DNA of 64,000 bases from Eulemur rufifrons. Taxonomy: Eukaryota; Chordata; Mammalia; Primates; Lemuridae. Where the stretch lies: the NCBI RefSeq assembly GCF_041146395.1, contig NW_027182879.1:596001-660000 (forward strand), given 5' to 3'. The notes beneath the pieces were generated by a model, which was not told the origin of the DNA, did no database searches, and was given only the letters and a program-made list of their open reading frames with translations. Below, piece by piece: positions 34,141 through 45,502 of the stretch (position 1 is its first letter; every line of letters starts with the position of its first letter). Both the position numbers and the translations under genes were made by a program.

Positions 34141-34784
34141 GGTTAGGTTTAGGGTTAGGGGTTTGCAGTTAGGGATGAGTGTTCGAGTGAGGGTTAAGCA
34201 TTAGGGATTAGGATTTAGGGTTATTGTTACGGTTAGGGGGAGGTGTTAGGGTTGGGTTAGTTGCAAGAGTTAGATTTAGGTTTGGGGTTAGTGTTAGGGT
34301 TAGGGTTAGGGGTTAGGGTTAAAGTTAAGGTTAAGGGATAGGATTAGGTTTAAGGGTTAGGCTTAGGGTTAGGATTAAGTGTTAGGTTTAGGGTTAATAG
34401 TTAGGTTTAGGGTCAGGGTATGGGTTAGGTTCAGGGTGAACAGTTAGGGTTAGGGTTATGGGTTAGCAATAGACTTAGGTTTAAGGATTAGGGTCAGGTT
34501 TAGGTTTCAGGGTTAGGGTTAGCATTAGGGGTTAGGGTTGGTTTAGGGGTTAGGGTTACTGTTAGGTTTAGGTCTAGGCGTTAGAGTAAGAGTTAGTGTT
34601 AGGGTTAAGAATTATGGTTAGATTTAATTGTTAGGATTAGGATCAGGGTTAACAGTTAGTGTTAGGGTTAGGGGTGAGGGTTAGGGTTAAGGGTTAAGGG
34701 TTAGGGTTATTTTTAGGCATAGGTTTAGGGTTAGGGGTCTGGGTTAGTGTTAGGTTTGTTGGTAGGATTAAGGTTAGGGTTAGC

Positions 34785-34857
34785 GGTTTAGAATTAGGGT
34801 TAGGGATTAGGTGTTACGGCTATGGCTAGGAGTTCGGGTTAGAATTATGGGATAGGG
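34785..34857 (+). repeat. Truncated A arm fused to pre-B sequence
   Basis: The start of an A arm (GGTTTAGAATTAGGG, GGCTATGGCTAGGAG, GAATTATGGGATAGGG) breaks off where GTTGTTCTCAGGG should follow and continues as TTAGGGTTAGGGCTTAGATTT, the pre-B segment. The remaining arm, the whole A core and the post-A linker are missing. As a result B14 and B15 are consecutive B cassettes. Confidence 0.8.
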
Positions 34858-34883
34858 ATTAGGGTTAGGGCTTAGATTTAGTG

Positions 34884-35078
34884 GTTAGTTTATGGGCACA
34901 GGACTAGTTTATTCTATGTTGAGATTGGTTCAGATAGGGTCGCCGCGACACCACACCATTTTACCCTGTGCCTTGGGCCTAGAGCTACATGCACGACTCA
35001 GGCGGAGCTCATCTTTGCCATGGCATCGCTCTATTGTAGGCTTGCTTAACTCTGAGAACGGAAGAAGTGTGGAACTAG
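34884..35078 (+). repeat. B cassette B15 (no A partner)
   Basis: B copy with GGACTAGTTTATTCTATG, TTGGTTCAGATAGGG, CATGCACGACTC and CATCTTTGCCATGGC. It follows a fused junction that removed its A cassette. Confidence 0.88.
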
Positions 35079-35913
35079 TGTTAGGGTTATGGTTAGTGGT
35101 TTGGGGTTAGAGTGAGTGTTAGGTGTTAGGGATTAGGGGTTAGGGTTATTGTTAGGGTTAGGGGTTAGATGTTAGGGTTGGGTTAGGGGCCAGGGTTAAG
35201 TTTAGGGTTGGGGGTAGTGTTAGGGTTAGGGTTATTGTTAAGGGATAGTATTAGGGTTAAAGTTTAGGCTTAGGGTTAGTGTTAAGTGTTAGAGTTAGCA
35301 TTAAGGGTTAGGTTTAAGTTCAGGTTTAAGTGTTAGTGTGAGGATTAACGGTTAGGGTTAGGGTTATAGGTTAGGGATAGGTTTAGGTTAAAGGGTTAGG
35401 GTTAGGTTTATGTTTCAGGGTTAGGGGAAGCATTAAGGGTTAGGGTTAGGGTTAGGGCTTAGGTTTACTGTTAGGGTAGGTCTAGGCGTTAGGGTAAGGA
35501 TTAGGTTTAGGGATAAGAGTTAGGGATAGGTTTAATTGTTAGGATTAGGATCAGGCTTAAGGGTTAGGTTTAGGGTAGGGGTTAGGGTAGGGTTAAGGGT
35601 GAAGTGTTAGAGTTATTTTTAGGCATAGTGTTACAGTTAGAATTTAGGATTAGGGTTAGTGCTAGGGTTGTTAGTAGGGTTAAGGTTATGGTTAGCAGTT
35701 TAGAATTAGGGTTACGTATTAGGTGTTACGGTTATGGCTGGGCATTAGGGTTAGAATTAAGGGGAAGGGGTTGTTCTCAGGGTAAGTGTTATGCATTAAT
35801 GTCAAGATAAGGGGTTAATGTTAGGGTTACAGTGAGGTTTACATGTTAAGGTGAGCAATAGGATCAGGGTTAGGTGTTATGTTCAGGGTTAGGGAGATGT
35901 GTGAGGGGTATTG

Positions 35914-36115
35914 TTTATGCTTAGGGCACGGGCCTTGTCTGCACTTGGAGCGGGGGTGAGGATGCTGTGATTATTGCCAAGAACCCACTGTATCATATGC
36001 TGGGTATGGGCCCCTGGGTTTCCTGCATGACACTGTGGCAGAGCCTCCTTCTTGCATGGCATGGGAAGATTGTAGACTTTCAAAACTCTTAGAAAGCAAA
36101 AAGTCTGAGAATTAG
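35914..36115 (+). repeat. A cassette A27
   Basis: A core of a distinctive subfamily: GCACTTGGAGCGGGGGTGAG, GATGCTGTGATTATTGCC, GGTTTCCTGCATGACAC and GCCTCCTTCTTGC. A48, some 26 kb away, shares these traits and no other copy does. Confidence 0.9.
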
Positions 36116-36620
36116 ATTTAGGGTTAGGATTATGGTTATGGTTAGGTATGAAGGTTAGTGTTAGGGTGAGGGACTAGGGTTAGGAGTTAGGGGTAGAGTT
36201 AGGGTTAAAAGTAAGTGTTAGTTTTAACGGTTACAGTTAGGTTTAGGGTTACGATTTAGTGTTAGGGTTAAGGATAGGGGTTAGGGTTTCATATAGTGTT
36301 AGGGTTAAGTGTTAGGTTTAGGGTTAAAGATTAAGATTAGGGTTAGGGTTAAGGGTTAGGGTGAGGGTTAACCGTTAGGTTTAAGGTTAAGCTTTAGGGT
36401 TACTGTTTAGGGTTAGGGTTAAGGGTTCTTGTTAGGTTTAGGGTTAGAGTTAAGTGTTATGGTTATGGTTAGGGTTTAGGTTTAGGATTCACGGTTAGGG
36501 TCAAGTTTAGTGGTTAGGTTTCGGTTTAGGGTAAGGGTTTAGAGATAGTGCTGGTCGTTAAGGTCTGGGTGTCTGTTTATGGTTAGGGGTTAGGGTTAGT
36601 GTTAAGTCTTACTTTTAATG

Positions 36621-36817
36621 GTTATTTTAAGGGAACAGGACTTGTTTAATCTATGGTGGGAAGGGTGCATACAAGGTCGCCATGACACCACACCTTCATA
36701 CCCTGGGCCTTTGGCCCAGACCTACATGCAGGACTTAGGTGGAGCCTCTTCTCACGCATGGCAAGGCTGTATTTTAGGCTTGGTTAACTCTGACAATGGA
36801 AGAAGTGTTAGAATTAG
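36621..36817 (+). repeat. B cassette B16
   Basis: B copy with GTTATTTTAAGGGAACAGG, GTGCATACAAGGTCGCC and CTGACAATGG. Confidence 0.9.
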
Positions 36818-37679
36818 GTTTAGGGTTAGGGTTAGGGGTTTGGGGTTAGGGGTTAGTGTTTGAGTGAAAGTTATGGGTTAGGTATTAGGGGTTAGGGTTA
36901 GTGTCAGGGTTAGGGGTTAGGAGTTAGTGTAGGGTTAGATTAGGTTGGGGGTTAGTGTTAGGTTTAGGGTTAGGGGTTAGAGTTAGGGTTAGGATTAAGG
37001 GATTGGATTATGGTTAAGGGTTAGGTTTAGGGTTAGGGTTAAGGGTTAGGGTTACGGTTAAGTGTTACGGTTAGTGTCAAGGTTAAGGATTAGAGTCAGG
37101 GTTAATGTTTAGGTTTAGGGTTATGGGTTAGGGATAGAGTTAGGGTTAAGGATTCGTGTTAGAGTTAGGTTTAGAGATCAGGGTTAGGTTTAGCATTTGG
37201 GGTTAGGGTTAGGTTTAGCCGGTTGGTTTATGGTAAGGGTTAGGCCTAGGCTTTCGTGTAAGGGTTAGTGTTAGGGTTAAGAGTTAGGGTTAGGTTTAAT
37301 TGTTAGGATTAGGATCAGAGATAAGGGTTAGGGTTATGGTTAGGGGTTAGGGTTAGGGTTAAGTGTCAAGTGTTAGGGTTATTTTTAGGCGTTGGGTTAG
37401 GGTTAGGGTTTAGGATTAGGGTTACTGTTAGGGTTTTTTGTAGGGTTAAGGTTAGGGTTAGCAGTTTAGAGTTAGGGTTAGGGTTTAGGTGTTATGGTTA
37501 TGGCTAAGCATTAAAGTTAGTATTATGGTATAGGTGTTGTTCTCAGGGTAAGTGTTATGCATTAACGTTATGGAAAGTTGTGATAGTTAGGGTTACGGTG
37601 AGGTTTACATGTTAAGGTGAGCAATAGGATCAGTTTTAGGTGTTATGTTCAGGGTTAGGGTTATGGGTGAGCAGTAGTG

Positions 37680-37881
37680 TTTATCCTTACGGCATGGGCC
37701 CTGTTTGCACTGGGGAGTCTGGGGGTTAGGGAGCTGGGTTTGTCACTGGGAACTCTATAGTATGCTGGGTATGGGCTCCTGGGTTTAATGTAGGACACTG
37801 TAGCAGAGCCTCCTTTCACTCATGGCATGGGAGCATTGTAGGCTTTCTAAACTCTGAAAAAACAAGAAGTCTGAGAATTAG
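37680..37881 (+). repeat. A cassette A28
   Basis: A core with TTTATCCTTACGGC, a GGGGAGTCTGGGGG expansion and a short loss at GGGAACTCTATAG; GGTTTAATGTAGGACAC. Confidence 0.88.
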
Positions 37882-38519
37882 ATTTAGAGTTAGCATTATG
37901 GTTAGGGTTAGGGATGAAGCTTAGTGTTAGGGTGAGGGCTTAGGGTTAAAGTTTGGTGTTAGGTTTAATGGTTGTAGTTAGGTTTAGAGTTAAGTTTTAA
38001 TGTGAGGGTTACGGTTAGGGGTTAGGTTTTCGTTCAGGGTAAGGGTTAAGTGATTAGCATTAGGGGTAGGGTTAAGGGTTAGTGTGAGGGTTAACAGTTA
38101 GGGTTAATGTTAAGGGTTAGGGTTAAGTGTTCGTGTTACAATTAGTGTTAGCGTTAAGTGTTATGGTTAGGGTTAGGGGTTAGGCATTAGGGTTAGGATT
38201 AAGGGTTAAGGTTTAGGGTTATTTTTAGGCATAGGGTTATGATTCGGGGTTAGGTTTAGGGTTACTGTTAGGGTTTTTGATACGGTTAAGGTTAGGGTTA
38301 GCGCTTTAGAATTAGGGTTAGGGATTAGCTGTTATGGCTATGGCTAGGATTTAGGGTTAGAATTATGGGATAGGGGTTGTTCTCAGGGTACATGTTATGC
38401 ATTAACGTTAGGAGAATTGGTTAAAGGTAAGGTTACACTGAGGTTTACATTCTAATGGGAGCAATAGGATCAGGGTTAGGTGTTATGTTCTGGGTTTGGG
38501 TTATGGTTTAGGGGTAGTG

Positions 38520-38728
38520 TTTATGCTTAGGGTATGGGTCCTGTCGGCACTAGGCGGGGGGGGGGGGGTTATGGGGCTGGCATTGTCATCGGGAACCCAC
38601 TCTATTGTACGCAGGGTATGAGCCCCTGGATTTCATGCAGGACACAGTGGCAGAGCCTCCTTTCACCCATGGCTTGGGAGGATTGTAGGCTTTCTAAACT
38701 CTGAGAAAGCAAGAAGTCTGAGAATTAG
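38520..38728 (+). repeat. A cassette A29 with expanded G run
   Basis: A core in which the G tract after CACTAGGC is about 13 consecutive Gs (38556-38568), compared with 5-7 in most copies. Otherwise standard, with CTGTCGGCAC and CACCCATGGCTTGG. Confidence 0.9.
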
Positions 38729-39220
38729 ATTTAGTGTTATGATTATGGTTAGTGTCAGGTAGGCACGTTAGTGTTAGGGTGAGGGCTTAGGTTTAGGGGT
38801 TAGGTTTAGCATTAGGGTTAAAAGTTAGTGTTACGTTTAACAGTTACAGTTAAGCTTAGGTTTAAGGTTAGGGGGTAGGGTTTGGTACAGGGTTAGGCTT
38901 AAGTGTTAGGGTTAGGGCTAAAGATTAGGGTTAGGGTTAAGGGCTAGTGTGAGGGTTAACTGTTAGTGTTAAGCTTAAGGGTTTGGGGTAAGGTTTAGGT
39001 TTAGGGTTAATGTTTCGTGTTAGATTTAGGTTTAGAGTTAAGTGCTATGGTTAGGGTTAGGGGTTAGTGTTAGGTTTAGGGTTCATGGTTAGGGTTATGT
39101 TTAGGGGTTAGTGTTAGGGGTTAGGTTGAGGGTAAGGTTTTACAGTTAGTGTTGGGCGTTAGGTTCAGGGCTTAGGTTTAGGGTTAGTAGTAGGGTTAGT
39201 GTTAGGGCTTAGATTTAACA

Positions 39221-39416
39221 GTTCGTTTAATGGCACAGGACCTGTTTAATTTATGGTGAGAGTGGTGCAGACCGGGTCGCCATGACACAACACCATCGTA
39301 CCCTGGGCCAAGGGCCCAAACGTACATGCAGAACTCAGGCAGAGCCTGTTCTCACGCATGGCATGGGTATATTGTAGGCTTGCTTAACTCTGAAAATGGA
39401 AAAAGTGTGAGAATTA
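39221..39416 (+). repeat. B cassette B17
   Basis: B copy of the 'CCAAGGG' subfamily (CTGGGCCAAGGGCCC), with GTTCGTTTAATGGCACAGG and GCCTGTTCTCACGC. B20, B22 and B25 share the CCAAGGG change. Confidence 0.9.
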
Positions 39417-40261
39417 TTGTTAGAGTTATGATTAGGTGTTTGGGTTTAGGGATTAGGGTTCGAGTGAGGGTTAGGGGTTAGGGTTTAGGGGTTAGGGTTA
39501 GTGTTAGTGTTAGGGGTTAGGTGTTAGGGTTGAATTAGGGGCTAGGGTTAGGTTTCTGGTTTGGGTTAGTGTTAGGGTTAGCATTAAGGGTAAGGGTTAG
39601 GGTTAACGGATAGGACTAGGGTTAAGGGTTAGGCTTAGGGTTAGGGTTAAGGGTTAGGGTTAGGGTTAAGTGTTAGGGTTAGTGTCAGGGTTAAGGGTTA
39701 GAGTTAGAGCTATGGGTAAGGGATAGACTTAGGTTTAAGGGTTAGGGTTAGGGTTAGGTTTAGGGTTCAGTGTTAGGGTTAGCATCAGCGGTTACAGTTA
39801 GGTTTAGGGGTTAGGGGTGCTGTTAGGGTAGGTCTAGGCGTTAGGGTAAAGGTTAGTGTTAGGGTTAAGAGTTAGGGTTACGTTTAATTGTCAGGATTAG
39901 GATCAGGGTTTAGGGTTAGGGTTAGGGGTTAGGGTTAGGGTTAAGTGTCAAGTGTTAGGGTTATTTTTAGGCATTGGGTTAGGGTTAGCTGTTTAGGGTT
40001 AGGGTTAGTGTTAGGGATGTTGGTAGAGTAAAGGTTATGGTTAGCGGTTTAGAATTAGGGTTAGGGATTAGATGTTATGGTTATGACTAGGAGTTAGTGT
40101 TAGAATTATCAGATAATGTTGGTTCTCAGGGAAAGTGTTATGCACTAACATTAGGATAAGGGGTTAAAGTTATTGTTACAATGAGGTCTACGTGTTAAGG
40201 TGATCAATAGGATCAGGGTTAGGTGTTATGTAAAGGATAGGGTTATGGGTGAGTGGTAGTG

Positions 40262-40464
40262 TTTATGCTTAGGGCACGGGCCCTCTCTGCACTAGGAGAG
40301 GGGCTGAGGGGGCTGTGATTGTCTCTGGGAAACCACTCTATCGTACACTGGGTATGGATCCCTCGCTTTCATGGAGGACATTGTGGCAGAGCATCCTTTC
40401 ACTCATGGCATGGGAGGATTGTAGGCTGTCAAAACTCTGAGAAAGCAAGAAGTCTGAGAACTAG
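40262..40464 (+). repeat. A cassette A30
   Basis: A core with GGTATGGATCCCTCGC, TTTCATGGAGGACATTG and GGCTGTCAAAACTC. Confidence 0.9.
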
Positions 40465-41146
40465 ATTTAGGGTTAGGATTATGGTAAGGTTAGGGATGAA
40501 GTTTAGTCTTAGGATGATGACTTAGGGTTAGGGGTTAGGGTTAGAGTTAGGGTTAAAAGTTAGAGTTAGGTTTAACAGTTACAGTTAGCTTTAGGGTTAA
40601 GGTTTAGGGCTAGGGTTAAGGTTAGGGTTTAGGGTTTGGTGCAGGGTTAGGGTTGTTAGGTTTAGGGTTAAAGATTAGGATTAGGGTTAGGGTTAAGGGT
40701 TAGTGTGAGGGTTAATGGTTAGGGTTAAGTTTAAGGGTTAGGGGTTAGGGTTAGGGTTAGGAATTCGTGTCAGGTTTAGGGTTAGAGTTAAGTGTTATGG
40801 TTAGGGTTAGCAGTGAGGGTTAGGTTTAAGTGTTAAGGGTTATGGTTAATTTTAGTTGTAGGTTTAGGATAACGGGTTAGGGTGAGTGATACTGTTAGGG
40901 TTTTTGGTAGGATTAAGGTTAGGTTTAGCAGATAAGAATTAGGTTTACGGATTAGCTGTTACAGTTATGGCTAGGGTTTAGGGTTAGAACTATGGGATAG
41001 GGCTTGTTCTCAGGGTAAGTTTTATGCATTAACGTTAGGAAGAGTACTTAAAGTTAGGGTTACTGTGAGGTTTACATGTTAAGGTGAGGAATAGGATCAG
41101 GGTTCGGTGTTATGTTCAGAATTAGGGTTATGTGTGAGGGGTAGTG

Positions 41147-41349
41147 TTTATGCATAGATCTCGGGCCCTGTCTGCACTAGGCCGGGGGGTTAGGGGGCTG
41201 CGATTGTCACTGGGAACACCCTCTATCATATGTTGGGTATGGGCTCCTGGGTTTCATCCAGGACACACTGGCAGAGCCTCCTTTAAGGCATTAGATGAGA
41301 GGATTGTAGTCTCTCTATGCTCTGAGAAAGCAAGAAGTCTGAGAATTAG
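41147..41349 (+). repeat. A cassette A31
   Basis: A core with TTTATGCATAGATCTCGGG, ATCCAGGACACACTGG and a divergent CCTTTAAGGCATTAGATGAG segment. Confidence 0.9.
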
Positions 41350-42067
41350 ATTTAGGGTTAGGAGTATGGTTAGGATTAGGGATGAAGGTTAGTGTGAGGC
41401 TGAGGGCTTACAGTTAGGGGTTTGGGTTACAGTTAGGGTTAAAGGTTAGTGTTAGGTTTAATGGTTACAGTTAGGTTTAGGGTTAAGGTTTAGGGTTAAG
41501 GTTTAGGGTTAAGGTTTAGGGTGAGGCTTTAGATTAGGGGTTACGGTTTGGTACAGGGTAAGGGTTAAGTTTTAGGTTTAGGATTAAAGATTAGGATTAG
41601 GGTTAGATTTAAGGGTTAGTGTGAGGGTTAACGGTTAGGGTTAAGGTTAAGGGTTAGGGTTAGTAGTTATGGTTAGGGTTAAGGTTTAGTGTTAGTTTTA
41701 GTGTTAGAGTTAAATGTTATGGTTAGTGTTAGGTGTTAGGGTTTGGGATAAGGGTCAAGGGTTAGCATTATTTTTAGGTGTAGGGTGAGGATTGGGGTAA
41801 AGTTTAGGGTTAGTGTTAGGGTTGTTGTTAGGGTTATGGTTAGGTTTAGCGGTTTAGAATTAGGGTTAGGGATTAGGTGTTATGGTTATGGCTAGAAGTT
41901 AGAGTTAGAATTATGGGAAAGGGGTTGTTCTCTGGGTAAGTGTTATGCATTAACGTTAGAATAAGGGGTTAAAGTTAAGGTTACGGTGAGGTTTACGTGT
42001 TAAGGTGAGCAATAGGATCTAGGTTAAGTGTTATGTTCAGGGTTAGGGTTATGGGTGAGGGTTAGTG

Positions 42068-42269
42068 TTTATGCTTAGGGCACGGTCCCTGTCTGCACTA
42101 GGCAGGGGTTTAGAGGACTGGGATTGTCTCTGGGAACCCATTCTATCATGCGCTCAGTATGAGCCCCTGGGTTTCATGCAGGACACAATGGCAGAGGCTC
42201 CTCTCACGCATGGCATGGGAGGTTTGTAGGATTTCTAATCTCTGAGAAAACAAGAAGTCTGAGAATTAG
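42068..42269 (+). repeat. A cassette A32
   Basis: A core with ATCATGCGCTCAGTATGAG and CACAATGGCAGAGGCTCC. Confidence 0.9.
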
Positions 42270-42535
42270 ATTTAAGGTTAGGATTATGGTTAGGGTTAGG
42301 GATGAAGGTTAGTGTTAGGGTGAGGGCTTAGGATTAGGGGTTAGGGTTAGGGTTCATGGTTAGGGTTATGTTTAGTGGTTAGGGTTATGATTAAGGGATA
42401 GGATTAGGGTTAAGGGTTGGGCTTAGGGCTAGGGTAAAGTGTTAGTGTTAGGGTGGAGGGTTAGGGTTAGACTCAGGGTTAGGGGTTAGCATGAAGGTTA
42501 ACCATTATGGTTAGGGTTATGTGTTAGAGGTAGTG

Positions 42536-42738
42536 TTTATGCTTATGGCACAGGCCCTGTCTGCACTAGGTGTAGGGGTTACGGGGCTAGTATTGTCAAT
42601 GGGAACCCACTCTATCATACGCTGTGTATGGGCCCCTGGGTTTCATGCAAGACACAGTTTCAGAGCCTCCTTTCACGCATGGCATGGGAGGATTGTAGGC
42701 TTTCTAAACGCTGAGAAAGCAAGAAGTCTCAGAAATAG
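42536..42738 (+). repeat. A cassette A33 (armless, only 0.47 kb after A32)
   Basis: A core with ATCATACGCTGTGTATGG and GACACAGTTTCAGAGCC. The arm is replaced by post-B-like sequence ending AAGGTTAACCATTATGG, the same junction class as A14 and A20. This is the shortest A-to-A spacing in the window. Confidence 0.88.
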
Positions 42739-42867
42739 ATTTAGGGTTAGGATTATGGTTAGGGTTAGGGATGCAGGTTAGTGTTAGGGTGAGGGATTAG
42801 GGTTAGGCGTTAGGGTTAGGGTTAGGGTTAAAGGTTAGTGTTAGGTTTAACGGTTACAGTTAGGTTT

Positions 42868-43090
42868 AGATTGAGTGTCATCGTTAAGGGTTAGGGTTAG
42901 GATTAGGAATTAGGGTTACCTGAGGGTTAAGTGTAGGTATTAGACTAAGGATTACTGTTAGATATTAGAGTTAGGGTTAGGTTTAATTGTTAGGATTTGG
43001 ATCAGGGTTAAGGGTTAAGGTGAGGGTAGGGGTTAGGGTTAGGGTTAAAAGTCAAGGGGTAGGGTTATTTTTAGTGTTAGGGTGAGGGCT
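42868..43090 (+). repeat. Post-B linker patch inserted in a post-A linker
   Basis: After A33 the post-A linker (CGGTTACAGTTAGG) switches to post-B-type sequence (GTAGGTATTAGAC, TTTAATTGTTAGGATTTGG, GGGTTATTTTTAG). It then switches back into GTGTTAGGGTGAGGGC and the start of a second post-A linker. A core and B are both missing between the switches, so two exchanges are needed. Confidence 0.65.
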
Positions 43091-43190
43091 TAGGGTTAGG
43101 GGTTAGGGTTAAGGTTAAAGTCTAGTGTTAGGATTAAAGGATACAGTTAGGTTTAGTGTTAAGGTTTAGGGTTAGGGTTAAGGGTAGGGC

Positions 43191-44166
43191 TTAGGGTTTG
43201 GTACAGAGTTAGGGTTAAGTTTTAGGTTTAGGGTTAAAGATTAGGGTTAAGGGTTAGTGTTAGGGTTAAGGTTTAGGCTTAAGGTTAAGTGTTAGGGTTA
43301 GGGGTTAGGTTTAGCGTTAAGTGTTCATGTTAGGTTTAGGGTTAGAGTTAAGTGTTAGGGTTAAGGTTAGGTTTTCGGTTTTCGGTTTAGGTTGAGAGTT
43401 CATGGTTAGGGTTACGGTTATGGGTTAGTGGTAGGGGTTATTTTTAGTGTAAGTCCTTAGAGTTAGTGTTGGGCGTTAGGGTCAGGGTTTCTGTTTAGGC
43501 TTAGGGGTCAGGTTTAGTGTTAGGTCTTCGTATTAACAGTTAGTTTAAGGGCACAGGACCTGTTTAATCTATGGTGAGGGGGTGCAAACATGGTCACCAC
43601 GAAACCACAATATCGTACCCTGGGCCTTGGGCCCAGAAGTACACGCAGGACTCAGGCGGATCCTCTTGTCACGCATGGCATGGATGGATTGTAGGCTTGG
43701 TTAACTCTGAGAATGGAAGAAGTGTGAGAATTAGGGTTAGGGTTAGGGTTAGGTGTTTGAGTTTAGGGGTTAGGGTTCGAGTGAGGGTTAGGGTTTAGGG
43801 ATTAGAGGTTAGGGTTAATGTTAGCATTAGGGGCAAGGTGTTATGGTTGGGTTAGGGGCCATGGTTTGATTTAGGTTTGGGGTGAGTGTCAGGTTTAGGG
43901 TTAGGGGATAGGATTAGGGTTAAGGGTTAGGCTTAGGGTTAGGGTTAGTGTTAAGGGTTAGGGTTAGTGTCAGGGTTAAAATTTAGGGTAAGGGTTAATG
44001 GTTAGGGTTAGCACTGTAGGTTAGGGATAGAGTTAGGGTTAAGAGTTAAGGGTTAGGTTTACGGTTCAGGGTTAGGGTTAGCATTAGGTGTTAGCATTAG
44101 GTTTACGTGTTAGGATTATGGTAACAGTTAGGTCTGGACGTTAGGGTAAGGGTTCGTGTTAGGGTT
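43191..44166 (+). repeat. 3.3-kb higher-order repeat, truncated leading copy (contains B18)
   Basis: From the TTAGGGTTTGGTACAGAG block onward this matches 44960-45935 nearly base for base at an offset of 1769 bp, through B18/B19 and its post-B linker. At about 44166, within GTTAGGGTTAAGAG, it switches to the post-B linker that follows B20 in the complete unit. The missing half unit (A35-B20 equivalent) fits one unequal crossover between the two post-B linkers. Confidence 0.8.
43539..43733 (+). repeat. B cassette B18
   Basis: B copy of the young subfamily: GAGGGGGTGCAAACATGG, CCACAATATCGTACCC and ATGGATGGATTGTAGG. Nearly identical to B19 and B21. Confidence 0.92.
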
Positions 44167-44592
44167 AAGAGTCAGAGTTAGGGTTAGGGGTTAGGTTTAG
44201 GGTTAAGGGTTTGTGTTAGGTTTCGAGTTAGAGTTATGTGTTATGGTTAGTGTTAGGGGATAGGGTTAGGGTCATGGGTTAAGGGATAGGGTTATTTTTA
44301 GGCATAGGGTTAGGATTCGGGGTTAGGGTTAGGGTTACTGTTGGAGTTTTTGGTAGGGTTAATGTTAGGGTTAGCGGTTTAGAATTAGGGTTAGTGATTA
44401 GGAGTTATGGTTATGGCTAGGATGTAGGGTCAGAATTATAGGATAGGGGTTGTTCTCAAGGTAAGTTTTATGCATTAAAGTTAGGGTAAGTGGTTAAAGT
44501 TAGGTTTACGGTGAGGTTGACGTGTTAAGGTGAGTCACAGGATCAGGGTTAGGTGTTATGTTCAGGGTTAGGGTTATGGGTAAAGGGGAGTG

Positions 44593-44794
44593 TTTATGCT
44601 TAGGTCACGGACCCTGTCTGCACTAGGAGGGGGGTTTAGGTGGCTGGGATCGTCGCCGGATCCCACTCTATTTTACACTGGGTATGGGTCCCTGGGTTTC
44701 ATGCTGGACACAGTCGCAGAGCCCCCTTTGACACATGGCATGGGTGGATTGTATGCTTTCCAAACTCTGAGAAAGCAATAAGTCTGAGAATTAG
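44593..44794 (+). repeat. A cassette A34
   Basis: A core of the young array with GATCGTCGCCGGATCCCAC, TTTCATGCTGGACACAG, CGCAGAGCCCCCTTTGAC and TTGTATGCTTTCC. Two overlapping open frames cover it; both recur in A36 simply because the copies are near-identical. Confidence 0.92.
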
Positions 44795-45307
44795 ATTTAG
44801 GGTGAAGATTATGGTTAGGGTTAGGGATGAAGGTTAGTGTTAGGGTGAGGGCTTAGGGTTAGGGGTTCGGGTCAGGGTTAGGGTTAAAGGTTAGTGTTAG
44901 GTTTAACGGCTACAGTTAGGTTTCAGGTTAAGTTTTCGGGTTAGGGTTAAGGTTAGGGATTAGGGTTTGGTACAGAGTTAGGGTTAAGTTTTAGGTTTAG
45001 GGTTAAAGATTAGGGTTAAGGGTTAGTGTTAGGGTTAAGGTTTAGGCTTAAGGTTAAGTGTTAGGGTTAGGGGTTAGGTTTAGGGTTAAGTGTTCATGTT
45101 AGCTTTAGGGTTAGAGTTAAGTGTTATGGTTAAGGTTAGGTTTTCGGTTTTCGGTTTAGGTTGAGAGTTCATGGTTAGGGTTACGGTTACGGGTTAGTGG
45201 TAGGGGTTATTTTTAGTGTAAGTCCTTAGAGTTAGTGTTGGGCGTTAGGGTCAGGGTTTCTGTTTAGGCTTAGGGGTCAGGTTTAGTGTTAGGTCTTCGT
45301 ATTAACA

Positions 45308-45502
45308 GTTAGTTTAAGGGCACAGGACCTGTTTAATCTATGGTGAGGGGGTGCAAACATGGTCGCCACGATACCACAATATTGTACCCTGGGCCTTGGG
45401 CCCAGAAGTACACGCAGGACTCAGGCGGAACCTCTTGTCACGCATGGCATGGATGGATTGTAGGCTTGGTTAACTCTGAGAATGGAAGAAGTGTGAGAAT
45501 TA
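45308..45502 (+). repeat. B cassette B19
   Basis: Young-array B copy; differs from B21 at only a few positions (ATATTGTACC, GGCGGAACC). Confidence 0.92.

Larger units (their letters stand above)
31565..34680 (+). repeat. Older 3.1-kb higher-order repeat, copy 2 (A25-B13-A26-B14)
   Basis: Second copy of the unit described for 28450-31564, ending in the post-B linker of B14. Boundaries are approximate. Confidence 0.62.
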
